A DNA stretch of 5,051 nt from an uncultured Collinsella sp. Lineage in GTDB: Bacteria; Actinomycetota; Coriobacteriia; Coriobacteriales; Coriobacteriaceae. The stretch spans positions 1 to 5,051 of the forward strand of contig CALKBB010000110.1 in NCBI GenBank assembly GCA_937989795.1, read 5' to 3'. The translations under genes were made by a program, and so were the position numbers. Of the stretch, positions 1-5,038 are shown in pieces (position 1 is the stretch's first letter; the number at the start of each line of letters is the position of its first letter). Under the pieces are notes generated by a model. It had not been told where the DNA came from and did no database searches. It saw only the letters and a list, made by a program, of their open reading frames with translations.

Positions 1-764
1 CCGGGCCAATGCTCCACAATTCGGCTGGCGAGTGCCTGGGCGCCCGTCTCATTCTCGACATGGTCGATGACGACTTCTCCACCGGTAAAGCCTTCGGCCT
101 CCATGGTGTCGACAATCTTGCCAAACATCTTCTTTTCGCCACGGGTGTGACCGACGAGCTTAATCTCCCCCGCCTCGCTTGCTGTACCCAAAACTCGAAT
201 GTTGAGTTTATTGGCGATGACTCCAGCTGCCTTGGGAATACGTCCGGCCTTGGCGAGATTTTCGTAATTGCACAGGCTAAAGAGGATCTTGCTGTTCTGT
301 TCCAGCTCATCAAAATAGCTGCAGGCTTCCTCAAATGAAACGTCTGGATTGCTTGCGAGATAACGGTCGAACAACAGGAAGATCAGGTCCATTTTGCCGC
401 CGGCTGCACGCGAATTGACTAGATGAATCTGTCGATTAGGATCCTCGGCAAGAACCAAATCGCGTGCCGTGGCGGCAGCGTTATAGCTGCCCGATAAGCC
501 CTCCGAGATGGGCATGCAAATCGTCTTGTCGGCAAGCCTAAAGAGTTCGGTCCACTCGCCTACGCTCGGACAGGCGCTCGAAGAAGCGCTCGACTCCGCC
601 TGCACGGCGCAATTGAGTTCGTGAACGTCGAGTGTGAGATCATCGACAAACTCGCGCTCCCCCACTCGAATTTTGAGGGGTGCAAATGCAAAGGTGGTAT
701 GGGGTGCGGTCGGTTGCCAATCGCGGAGGTTGCAGCTCGAATCGGAGATAAGTGCCCAGCTCAT
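1..764 (-). CDS. DegV family fatty-acid-binding protein (C-terminus cut by window edge)
   Basis: Reading the minus strand from the ATG at 764 gives 254 codons with no stop before the left edge, so the C-terminus (about 25-35 residues of a usual ~280) is missing. DegV proteins bind a fatty acid; in Firmicutes the FakB members present it to the kinase FakA for acyl-phosphate formation. Family marks visible: the N-terminal ISDSSCNL (residues 6-13), a degenerate CPS turn (65-67), the lipid-head-group loop ISEGLSGSYNAA (86-97), and NYENLAKAGRI (166-176), matching the family's LENLkrGGRI. There is no signal peptide, so it should be cytosolic. The start is supported by GAAAGGA (771-777) six bases upstream. 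It lies beyond the terminator of the NlpC/P60 unit and has its own promoter, so it is probably a separate transcript. Family assignment is strong; the bound ligand and any kinase partner cannot be told from here. Confidence 0.9.
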   Translation of the reverse strand, partial: MSWALISDSSCNLRDWQPTAPHTTFAFAPLKIRVGEREFVDDLTLDVHELNCAVQAESSASSSACPSVGEWTELFRLADKTICMPISEGLSGSYNAAATARDLVLAEDPNRQIHLVNSRAAGGKMDLIFLLFDRYLASNPDVSFEEACSYFDELEQNSKILFSLCNYENLAKAGRIPKAAGVIANKLNIRVLGTASEAGEIKLVGHTRGEKKMFGKIVDTMEAEGFTGGEVVIDHVENETGAQALASRIVEHWP

Positions 765-793
765 ATGGGGTCCTTTCTATTTACTCAAGCCTA

Positions 794-822
794 ATTATAA
801 CCATCTTGCTGAACTCTGTTCT
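794..822 (-). promoter_or_regulatory. Probable sigma-70-type promoter of the degV-family gene
   Basis: On the minus strand a perfect TATAAT (-10) lies at 794-799. A weak -35, AGAACA (3 of 6 consensus bases), lies 17 bp upstream at 817-822. Transcription would start near 787, leaving a leader of about 22 nt that contains the GAAAGGA ribosome site. The weak -35 and the inverted repeat just upstream (824-846) suggest that an activator may be needed. This is inferred from sequence only. Confidence 0.55.
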
Positions 823-823
823 A

Positions 824-846
824 TATCTAGTATTCAGAACTAGATA
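824..846. promoter_or_regulatory. Perfect 7-bp inverted repeat, possible operator
   Basis: TATCTAG (824-830) and CTAGATA (840-846) are perfect inverted copies separated by 9 bp. The element sits immediately upstream of the -35 of the degV-family promoter, centred about 48 bp before the predicted transcription start. That is typical for a dimeric activator or a repressor that bends DNA. No T-run follows in either direction, so it does not look like a terminator. I do not recognise the cognate regulator. Confidence 0.4.
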
Positions 847-875
847 AAAGCTTATTGAAGATGAGTTGATTGGCG

Positions 876-917
876 GAGATAAAGAATGGGCCCCGCAGCG
901 GAAAAGCCACGAGACCC
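876..917 (-). terminator. Rho-independent terminator ending the pgsA-to-NlpC/P60 unit
   Basis: As minus-strand RNA, 917-906 pairs with 899-888 over 12 uninterrupted base pairs (8 Watson-Crick, 4 G-U wobbles) around a UUUUCC loop (905-900). A U-rich stretch (AUUCUUUAU) follows from 887. It begins 24 bases after the NlpC/P60 stop codon. In plus-strand RNA the four wobbles become A-C mismatches, so the structure acts only for leftward transcripts, in keeping with the gene direction. Confidence 0.7.
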
Positions 918-941
918 ATGTCGGATGCTGTGAAGTGTTGC

Positions 942-2066
942 TTAATAGCGCACAAAGATATAATCATTACCCATGCTCCAACTAATGGAGGTCTTAATAA
1001 CTCCTGTGTTGTAGTTAGAAGCATGAATCATCTCGCCGTTTCCAACGTAAATGCCGGTATGGCGGGAATTTACAACGACGTCTCCCGGTTGCGGATCGGT
1101 CACACGATGCCAGCCCATAAACGTAACGGTGGTGCCCAAACGGCAATAACGACCGGTGAGGCAGTAGCTAACGAATCCCGAGCAGTCAAAGCTGTTCGGT
1201 CCAATGCCGCCCCAGGAATAAGCGCAACCAAGCTTGCTGTAGGCACGCGAAACAACGGTGCCGCCATCAACGGACTGGCTCGGCGCAGAAGGGGTCGGAG
1301 CCGGAGCGGGAGTCGAGGGTTGAGGCGTGGGGGCCGGAGCGGGCGTGGGAGTGGGCGCAGGCGTGTTGCCGCCGTTGTTGCTCGTACCGCCACCGTTGTT
1401 GGTGTTCTCAGTCGTGCCAGCGGTCTCGGTGTTCACCGTTGCCTTCTCGGCGGTGCTGGCGTTAATGCCGGCCTGTAGTGCGGCATTGGCCTCTGCCTCG
1501 GCGGCAAGCTCGGCCTGCAGCTGCGAGTCCAGGGAGTTCACAACGTTTTGAGCCTCGGCCTGCTGAGCGTTGAGCTCGTCGACCTTCTTTTGCGTGGCGG
1601 TGACGTTCTTCTCCTGCTCGGCTTGCTTGTCGGTAAGCTGCTGCTTAAGCTCCTTGACCTCTTGGATGGTCTGGGCCTGTTTGTCGGAAACCTTGCCGTA
1701 GTAGAACAGGCGGTTGAGCATATCGCCCAGGTCATCGACGCCCGTCAGAACCTGGAGCAGGCTCAGGCCGCCGGTCTTGTACTCGCCGGCAACGTAGTTA
1801 GAAAGCTTGGCCTGGCCATCGGCGATCTCCTGCTGCTTTTGCGTGATCTCGCCAGCGGTCTGGTCGAGCGCCTGCGTTTGAGTGACGAGCTCGTCGTAGA
1901 TCTGCTGGGTTTGCGTGCCGATCTGCTCGAGTTTTGTACGAGCAGCGGCAAGGTCGGATGCGGTATCGGCATAGGCCGGAGCCGCGAGGCCCAGGCCCAA
2001 AACACATGCGAGGGTTGCCGTAGCAGCGCAGCGTGCCATGTTTCTATGCGTGTTTGCTGTGCGCAT
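942..2066 (-). CDS. Secreted NlpC/P60 (C40) peptidoglycan hydrolase with N-terminal coiled coil
   Basis: 374 aa. Residues 1-33 are a signal peptide (basic start, hydrophobic 13-29, likely cut after AYA-33). Residues 35-200 are rich in Gln, Glu, Lys and Ala with heptad character, as in the autoinhibitory or FtsX-binding coiled coils of RipA/PcsB/CwlO-type hydrolases. Residues 204-235 are Thr/Asn/Gly-rich and 236-262 an Ala-Pro-Thr linker. The C-terminal C40 domain (266-374) keeps the catalytic Cys295 in DCSGF, His336 in HTGIYVG and a third residue His348 in MIHAS. This fold normally cuts the D-Glu to diamino-acid bond of peptidoglycan stems outside the cell. The ATG start has GGAAAGGAAG at 2071-2080; the internal ATG at residue 10 has no such site. 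It lies 32 bp after apt and is last in the unit. Three further cysteines (281, 302, 308) are unusual for a C40 domain. The exact cleaved bond is inferred from the family. Confidence 0.93.
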   Translation of the reverse strand: MRTANTHRNMARCAATATLACVLGLGLAAPAYADTASDLAAARTKLEQIGTQTQQIYDELVTQTQALDQTAGEITQKQQEIADGQAKLSNYVAGEYKTGGLSLLQVLTGVDDLGDMLNRLFYYGKVSDKQAQTIQEVKELKQQLTDKQAEQEKNVTATQKKVDELNAQQAEAQNVVNSLDSQLQAELAAEAEANAALQAGINASTAEKATVNTETAGTTENTNNGGGTSNNGGNTPAPTPTPAPAPTPQPSTPAPAPTPSAPSQSVDGGTVVSRAYSKLGCAYSWGGIGPNSFDCSGFVSYCLTGRYCRLGTTVTFMGWHRVTDPQPGDVVVNSRHTGIYVGNGEMIHASNYNTGVIKTSISWSMGNDYIFVRY

Positions 2067-2081
2067 GTAGCTTCCTTTCCA

Positions 2082-2096
2082 GTAACTAAGGGTAAC
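2082..2096 (-). repeat. GTTAC direct repeat with 10-bp period before the NlpC/P60 gene
   Basis: On the minus strand GTTAC (2096-2092), five bases, then GTTAC again (2086-2082) lie between the apt stop and the hydrolase ribosome site. Tandem half-sites one helical turn apart are the usual layout for OmpR-family response regulators, some of which (MtrA) control cell-wall hydrolases in other Actinomycetota. I see no clear promoter beside it, so the role is uncertain. Confidence 0.25.
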
Positions 2097-2098
2097 GG

Positions 2099-2629
2099 CT
2101 ACTCCACCGTCACCAGGCTAAAGAGCTCAACATCGTCGTCAGTCGGCGTGAGCTTCTCGCGCGGGTTGAGAAACGCAAGCTCGAGGATACAACCGTAACC
2201 CACAAGCTTTGCGCCCATATCGCGCACCAGTTTACCTGTTGCCTCGACGGTTCCGCCCGTCGCGACCAAGTCGTCCAGAATCAACACGGTATCTTTAGAG
2301 GTAATGGCATCGGCATGGATCTCGATAGAGTCGGTGCCATATTCGAGCTCGTAGCTCAGGCTCACCGTCTTGCGCGGCAGCTTGCCCGGCTTACGAGCGG
2401 GCACAAAGCCGGCACCCAGGGCGACAGCCACGGGCACGCCGACCATAAAGCCGCGAGCCTCGGGACCCACGACCTTGGTGATACCCATGCCAGCAAAATG
2501 CTCAGCCAGGGCATCTACCATGGCCTTTAGTGCCTCGGGATTACCAAAGAGCGGCGTGATGTCCTTAAATACGACTCCGGGTTCGGGATAGTCGGGAATA
2601 TCGACGATATGAGATTCGAAGTCATACAT
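2099..2629 (-). CDS. apt: Adenine phosphoribosyltransferase
   Basis: Cytosolic purine salvage enzyme converting adenine and PRPP to AMP and pyrophosphate. With the ATG at 2629 it has 176 aa, within the usual 170-183. Diagnostic segments are FKDITPLF (21-28), GPEARGF (55-61), the flexible-loop start RKPGKLP (79-85) and the PRPP-binding motif VLILDDLVATGGT (115-127) with its two acidic residues D119 and D120. A longer ATG at 2644 adds MKGHA but has no ribosome site, while AAAGGT sits six bases before the chosen start. It ends in TAG 32 bp before the NlpC/P60 gene and starts 39 bp after the MerR gene, so it is probably cotranscribed. Identity is secure; why it sits between a regulator and a wall hydrolase is unclear. 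Confidence 0.97.
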   Translation of the reverse strand: MYDFESHIVDIPDYPEPGVVFKDITPLFGNPEALKAMVDALAEHFAGMGITKVVGPEARGFMVGVPVAVALGAGFVPARKPGKLPRKTVSLSYELEYGTDSIEIHADAITSKDTVLILDDLVATGGTVEATGKLVRDMGAKLVGYGCILELAFLNPREKLTPTDDDVELFSLVTVE

Positions 2630-2635
2630 GGCGTG

Positions 2636-2641
2636 ACCTTT
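2636..2641 (-). promoter_or_regulatory. Ribosome binding site deciding the apt start
   Basis: Minus-strand AAAGGT lies six bases before the ATG at 2629. It falls inside the five-codon extension that the upstream ATG at 2644 would add, and no comparable site precedes that ATG. This favours the 176-residue protein. Confidence 0.65.
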
Positions 2642-2668
2642 CATGGATTGCCGAAATTTCAGCAGCGG

Positions 2669-3547
2669 TTATTTGCCCGCGGTGGCGGCGTCGGATTGCG
2701 AAGGGGCGACGACTTTGAGCGGCTTTACGAGAGAATCCTCGTGCGAAACCGGCGCGGCTGGCTCTTCGTTTTTGGCCTTGGTGGACTCGGAACGCGTGAT
2801 TTCCTCATCGAGTGCATCGATGTCGGCGTCCTCGACCACGGCGTTGAGCGACTCAAAAACGCGGTTCTTGAGCAGCGCGGTGTGCACGCCCTCCGTCAGG
2901 TCGTGAAGCTTCTTAAACGCACGCTCGAGCTTGGCGTCGCGCTCGTCATCGGAGGTATCCATGCCGAGCATGCTCACGAGTACCTGCTCAAACATCGAGG
3001 ACTCGCGGTTTGCCGACGATACGTACTGGCGCAGGTTGCGCGGCTCGATATGAAAGCGCGAAAGCTCGGAGCAGTAACGGATGATCGGAAAATCGCGACC
3101 ATCGACGAGCTCGCGGTTCTGCGGGCTTTTGATGATGCGAATGAGGTCGTTTTCGGCCAGGGAGCGGATAAACGAGATCTCAACACCGAGCATATCGGGA
3201 ATGGTCTCGATGGGATGCAGCTTTTGCTTGGTCTCCTTGGGCTCCGCCTTGAGCGGAACGTCGGACAGCAGGCCCACCTCGTAGGCGAGCGTAGACAGGT
3301 CCGTGGGGTTTTCCAGGCGCTGCTTGATCACGTTGAGCGGCATGTAGCGAGTCTTTTGCAGGTGCAGAATGACCTCCAGGCGGTCAACGTCCTCCTTGGA
3401 GTACTGACGATAGCCCTTAGGCGTGCGATGAGGGGTGATGAGCCCCTCATCTTCGAGAAATCTAATTTTTGAGTTCGAAAGATCGGGGTATGCGCCTCGA
3501 AGTAGGTTGACGACTTGGCCGATACTCAGATAGTTGCGTTCGGCCAT
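2669..3547 (-). CDS. ftsR: MerR-family transcriptional regulator, FtsR-like
   Basis: 292 aa. Residues 6-80 are a MerR winged helix-turn-helix: YLSIGQVVNLL (6-16), SKIRFLEDEGLITP (26-39), GYRQYSKEDVDRL (45-57). A second conserved region (about 110-195) contains IRSLAENDLI and IEPRNLRQYVSSANRESS, resembling the pRHLR...ADRE region that I recall from actinobacterial FtsR (C. glutamicum Cg1631, M. tuberculosis Rv1828). In C. glutamicum FtsR activates ftsZ. Residues 253-292 are a low-complexity, probably disordered Ala/Ser/Glu/Lys tail. I see no metal-binding Cys cluster, so it is not a metal sensor. It starts 3 bases after the FHA stop, with GGTGAG overlapping the end of that gene, which suggests translational coupling. 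The pairing with the FHA gene is the same as garA-Rv1828 and odhI-ftsR. The family is certain and orthology to FtsR likely, but control of ftsZ here is inference. Confidence 0.85.
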   Translation of the reverse strand: MAERNYLSIGQVVNLLRGAYPDLSNSKIRFLEDEGLITPHRTPKGYRQYSKEDVDRLEVILHLQKTRYMPLNVIKQRLENPTDLSTLAYEVGLLSDVPLKAEPKETKQKLHPIETIPDMLGVEISFIRSLAENDLIRIIKSPQNRELVDGRDFPIIRYCSELSRFHIEPRNLRQYVSSANRESSMFEQVLVSMLGMDTSDDERDAKLERAFKKLHDLTEGVHTALLKNRVFESLNAVVEDADIDALDEEITRSESTKAKNEEPAAPVSHEDSLVKPLKVVAPSQSDAATAGK

Positions 3548-3550
3548 GCC

Positions 3551-3985
3551 CTACTCACCGGTTTCGATGCGCTCCGGCGTGCTCTCGTGATAGATGAGCG
3601 TAAATGTACCGATCTGTACAGAAGAGCCATCGTGCAGCGGGGCGCCGTTGACGATAGCGCCGTCAACCCACGTACCGTTGAGCGAGCCCAGGTCCTCAAT
3701 ACGGGCCCCCAGACCCTCGCGAATAATGCGCGCGTGGCTGCGCGAAACGGTCATGTCATTGAGGAAGATGCCGTTCGCAGGATCGCGGCCGATGGTGGTC
3801 ACGTCGTCCTCGAGTTCAAAAGCGGCACCAGTCTGCGGACCCTTGACGATGGACAGAACGGGGGCGGTGATGCGCACGTTGGCCATGAGGTCGGGAACGG
3901 TGACATCGCTCGAAGGAACGCGGAAAACACAGGTGGCGTCTGAGGCCTTATCGTTCTGAGGCATATTGTTAACCATGTTGTCCAT
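3551..3985 (-). CDS. Small FHA-domain protein, GarA/OdhI-like
   Basis: 144 aa from the ATG at 3985. Residues 1-37 are a probably flexible N-terminus. A forkhead-associated domain (about 43-133), a phosphothreonine-binding fold, carries IGRD (65-68), TVSRSHARI (79-87) and GSLNGTWVDG (100-109), including the binding residues R67, S81, H84 and N103. The N-terminal DATCVFR (16-22) aligns with ETTSVFR of mycobacterial GarA, where phosphorylation of a Thr makes the tail bind its own FHA domain and switches off inhibition of 2-oxoglutarate and glutamate enzymes. Only one of the two Thr is kept (T18; the other is A17). A TTG at 4018 would add 11 residues but has no ribosome site, whereas AGGGG precedes the chosen ATG by five bases. 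It is followed after 3 bp by the FtsR-like gene, as in the garA/odhI loci. The FHA call is certain and the GarA/OdhI relation is likely; the partners are unknown. Confidence 0.9.
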   Translation of the reverse strand: MDNMVNNMPQNDKASDATCVFRVPSSDVTVPDLMANVRITAPVLSIVKGPQTGAAFELEDDVTTIGRDPANGIFLNDMTVSRSHARIIREGLGARIEDLGSLNGTWVDGAIVNGAPLHDGSSVQIGTFTLIYHESTPERIETGE

Positions 3986-3990
3986 GACAA

Positions 3991-3995
3991 CCCCT
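3991..3995 (-). promoter_or_regulatory. Ribosome binding site favouring the ATG start of the FHA gene
   Basis: Minus-strand AGGGG lies five bases before the ATG at 3985. No purine-rich site precedes the in-frame TTG at 4018 or the internal ATG at 3976. It is a moderate match to the anti-Shine-Dalgarno sequence. Confidence 0.5.
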
Positions 3996-4035
3996 AACTT
4001 AACGCGGACATGCCGCAAAGAATGAACTGTACATA

Positions 4036-4041
4036 ATCATA
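4036..4041 (-). promoter_or_regulatory. Possible weak -10 element before the FHA gene
   Basis: The 66-bp gap between the pgsA-like gene and the FHA gene holds a minus-strand TATGAT (5 of 6 to TATAAT), about 50 bp before the ATG. There is no recognisable -35 at 16-18 bp, where the sequence overlaps the end of the pgsA-like gene. An internal promoter is possible but weakly supported; read-through from the upstream promoter explains expression equally well. Confidence 0.22.
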
Positions 4042-4051
4042 CCCCAATGAC

Positions 4052-4756
4052 TTAATCTTCGATTTCGGGGTTAAGAAAGTCGATGTCTTCGTCCTCGGGA
4101 TGTGCGATAGCCTGTTTAATGGCCGCTCCGCCCTTAATGGAGTAGATGACAGCCGTGAGCATGGAGAAGATCACGCCGCCGTACACAAAGAAGATGCCGA
4201 GGGGCACCGAGCTTCCGTTGAGGCCCGGGAAGGCCGTAAGGGATGAAGGTAAAAGATGCAGGCCGTCAATAACGGGGAAACCGAGCAGCATGAGCGAGAA
4301 ACCAGTCATGAGCAGCGCTGTGGCAATCTTTCCCGGGAAGACGACATCGATGGGGCGACGGTGATAATGACGAACGATAAGCGTGCCGATGCCCAGATAG
4401 ATGTCGCGGCCAATAATGAGCACGCAGACCCAGATGGGTAGCTCTCCGCGGACCACCAGTCCCAAGACGCCGGTGAACAGCAGCGCACGGTCGCAGATGG
4501 GATCCATGACCTTGCCGAGCCATGAGACCGTCTTAGTCATGCGGGCGATCTGGCCGTCCATCCAGTCGGTGGAGGCGGCAACGGCGTAGATAACAATGGC
4601 GATGACGCGGTTGTTGTCCGTCACAAACAGGTACAGAAATACCAGGGTGAGGATCAGGCGCGTAAAGGTGATGAAATTGGAGATCGTAAAGATCTTATTC
4701 GACGGGTAATCGGAAGTGCCGATAAGCTCCTTTTTGATCTTCTTTTTGATGCCCAC
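4052..4756 (-). CDS. pgsA: CDP-alcohol phosphatidyltransferase (PgsA/cardiolipin synthase-like)
   Basis: 234 aa integral membrane enzyme that transfers a phosphatidyl group from CDP-diacylglycerol to an alcohol. The full family signature D-x2-DG-x2-AR-x8-G-x3-D-x3-D is intact: D64, D67, G68, A71, R72, G81, D85, D89, with the Asp residues binding metal and the CDP head group. Hydrophobic stretches near 24-45, 50-63, 91-102, 107-127, 139-160 and about 185-212 fit a six-helix protein. A basic N-terminus (KKKIKKE) and an acidic tail (PEDEDIDF...EIED) should both face the cytosol. The GTG start at 4756 is chosen because GGGGGAG lies four bases upstream; an in-frame ATG at 4903 would add 49 residues with no membrane or family character and would read through the promoter. 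It is first in the unit. The substrate is uncertain: glycerol-3-phosphate (PgsA, most likely from length and motif) or phosphatidylglycerol (actinobacterial-type cardiolipin synthase); a PgsA2-like paralogue is also possible. Confidence 0.88.
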   Translation of the reverse strand: MGIKKKIKKELIGTSDYPSNKIFTISNFITFTRLILTLVFLYLFVTDNNRVIAIVIYAVAASTDWMDGQIARMTKTVSWLGKVMDPICDRALLFTGVLGLVVRGELPIWVCVLIIGRDIYLGIGTLIVRHYHRRPIDVVFPGKIATALLMTGFSLMLLGFPVIDGLHLLPSSLTAFPGLNGSSVPLGIFFVYGGVIFSMLTAVIYSIKGGAAIKQAIAHPEDEDIDFLNPEIED

Positions 4757-4760
4757 AGGA

Positions 4761-4767
4761 CTCCCCC
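4761..4767 (-). promoter_or_regulatory. Ribosome binding site fixing the GTG start of the pgsA-like gene
   Basis: Minus-strand GGGGGAG lies four bases before GTG at 4756, directly before the basic KKKIKKE segment that begins the recognisable protein. None of the upstream in-frame ATG codons (4903, 4879, 4846, 4831) has a comparable site. Confidence 0.6.
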
Positions 4768-4792
4768 GCTGGTAAACGACAAAACTTTCGAT

Positions 4793-4821
4793 ACTATACC
4801 CGTTCTGGCGATGTCTATCCA
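4793..4821 (-). promoter_or_regulatory. Probable sigma-70-type promoter of the pgsA-to-NlpC/P60 unit
   Basis: On the minus strand TGGATA (-35, 4 of 6, at 4821-4816), a 17-bp spacer and TATAGT (-10, 5 of 6, at 4798-4793) are well placed. A start near 4786 gives a leader of about 30 nt that carries the GGGGGAG site. No better promoter was seen between the upstream terminator and this gene. Confidence 0.6.
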
Positions 4822-4880
4822 GCGTAAGCATAGAGAGTCCAGACATGTGGAGGGCGCTATTAGGCGGGGGATTTCGCATT

Positions 4881-4939
4881 CGTGTACATCTGCCTCCAAA
4901 CATGTCGAAAAATGTCGATTTTGGTGGCTAATGTACACG
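4881..4939. repeat. 59-bp imperfect inverted repeat upstream of the pgsA-like promoter
   Basis: Arms of 20 bases (4881-4900 and 4920-4939) match at 17 positions. The outer nine (CGTGTACAT / ATGTACACG) are perfect, with mismatches only at positions 10, 11 and 15. The 19-base centre holds ATGTCGA twice with a 10-bp period (4902-4908 and 4912-4918). It lies 60-120 bp upstream of the -35. No T-run follows on the minus strand and only TTTT on the plus strand, so a terminator is unlikely. A two-site operator or a small degenerate mobile repeat could explain it. The rest of the gene-free stretch 4757-5003 holds only the promoter and ribosome site described separately. Confidence 0.5.
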
Positions 4940-5003
4940 TTTTGATTCGGTGATTACATCGATCGGGAACGTTGTTACTTTAAGCAAAATAATCATGGTG
5001 ATT

Positions 5004-5038
5004 AAAACAAAAAAGGTCAGGCACTAGGTGCCTGACCT
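5004..5038 (-). terminator. Strong intrinsic terminator of an upstream gene outside the window
   Basis: AGGTCAGGCAC (5014-5024) and GTGCCTGACCT (5028-5038) are perfect 11-bp inverted arms around a 3-base loop. On the minus strand the stem is followed by a run of T interrupted by one G (5014-5004). There is no T-run on the plus-strand side. It therefore ends a leftward transcript coming from beyond 5051 and insulates the pgsA-like unit from it. Confidence 0.88.

Noticed and set aside
811..821. GAACTCTGTTC resembles a Gram-positive LexA box (GAAC-N4-GTTC).
   Set aside because: The spacing is three bases, not four, and the neighbouring gene is not an SOS gene; the match is probably chance.
870..2198. 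Plus-strand open frames at 870-1478 and 1548-2198.
   Set aside because: Both are antisense to the NlpC/P60 gene; their Arg/Gly-rich and Leu-rich composition follows from the Ala-Pro linker and the coiled coil read backwards.
2609..3472. 287-codon open frame on the plus strand.
   Set aside because: It lies antisense to the well-supported FtsR-like MerR gene, has no recognisable domain, and is a shadow of GC-rich codon use.
4860..4889. Nine-codon open frame (MYTNAKSPA) after GGAGG on the minus strand, a possible leader peptide before the pgsA-like gene.
   Set aside because: The ribosome-site spacing is only three bases, it lies upstream of the predicted promoter so would not be in that transcript, and it has no run of regulatory codons.
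4757..4903. Longer pgsA-like protein starting at ATG 4903.
   Set aside because: The extra 49 residues have no ribosome site, no family similarity, and would be encoded across the predicted promoter and inverted repeat.
4654..4938. 94-codon minus-strand frame overlapping the pgsA-like start.
   Set aside because: It is out of frame with the clear phosphatidyltransferase, has no ribosome site or domain, and its beginning lies in the inverted repeat.
5014..5038. Bidirectional terminator or CRISPR-like repeat.
   Set aside because: The hairpin has a T-run only on the minus-strand side, and it occurs once in the window with no spacer array.
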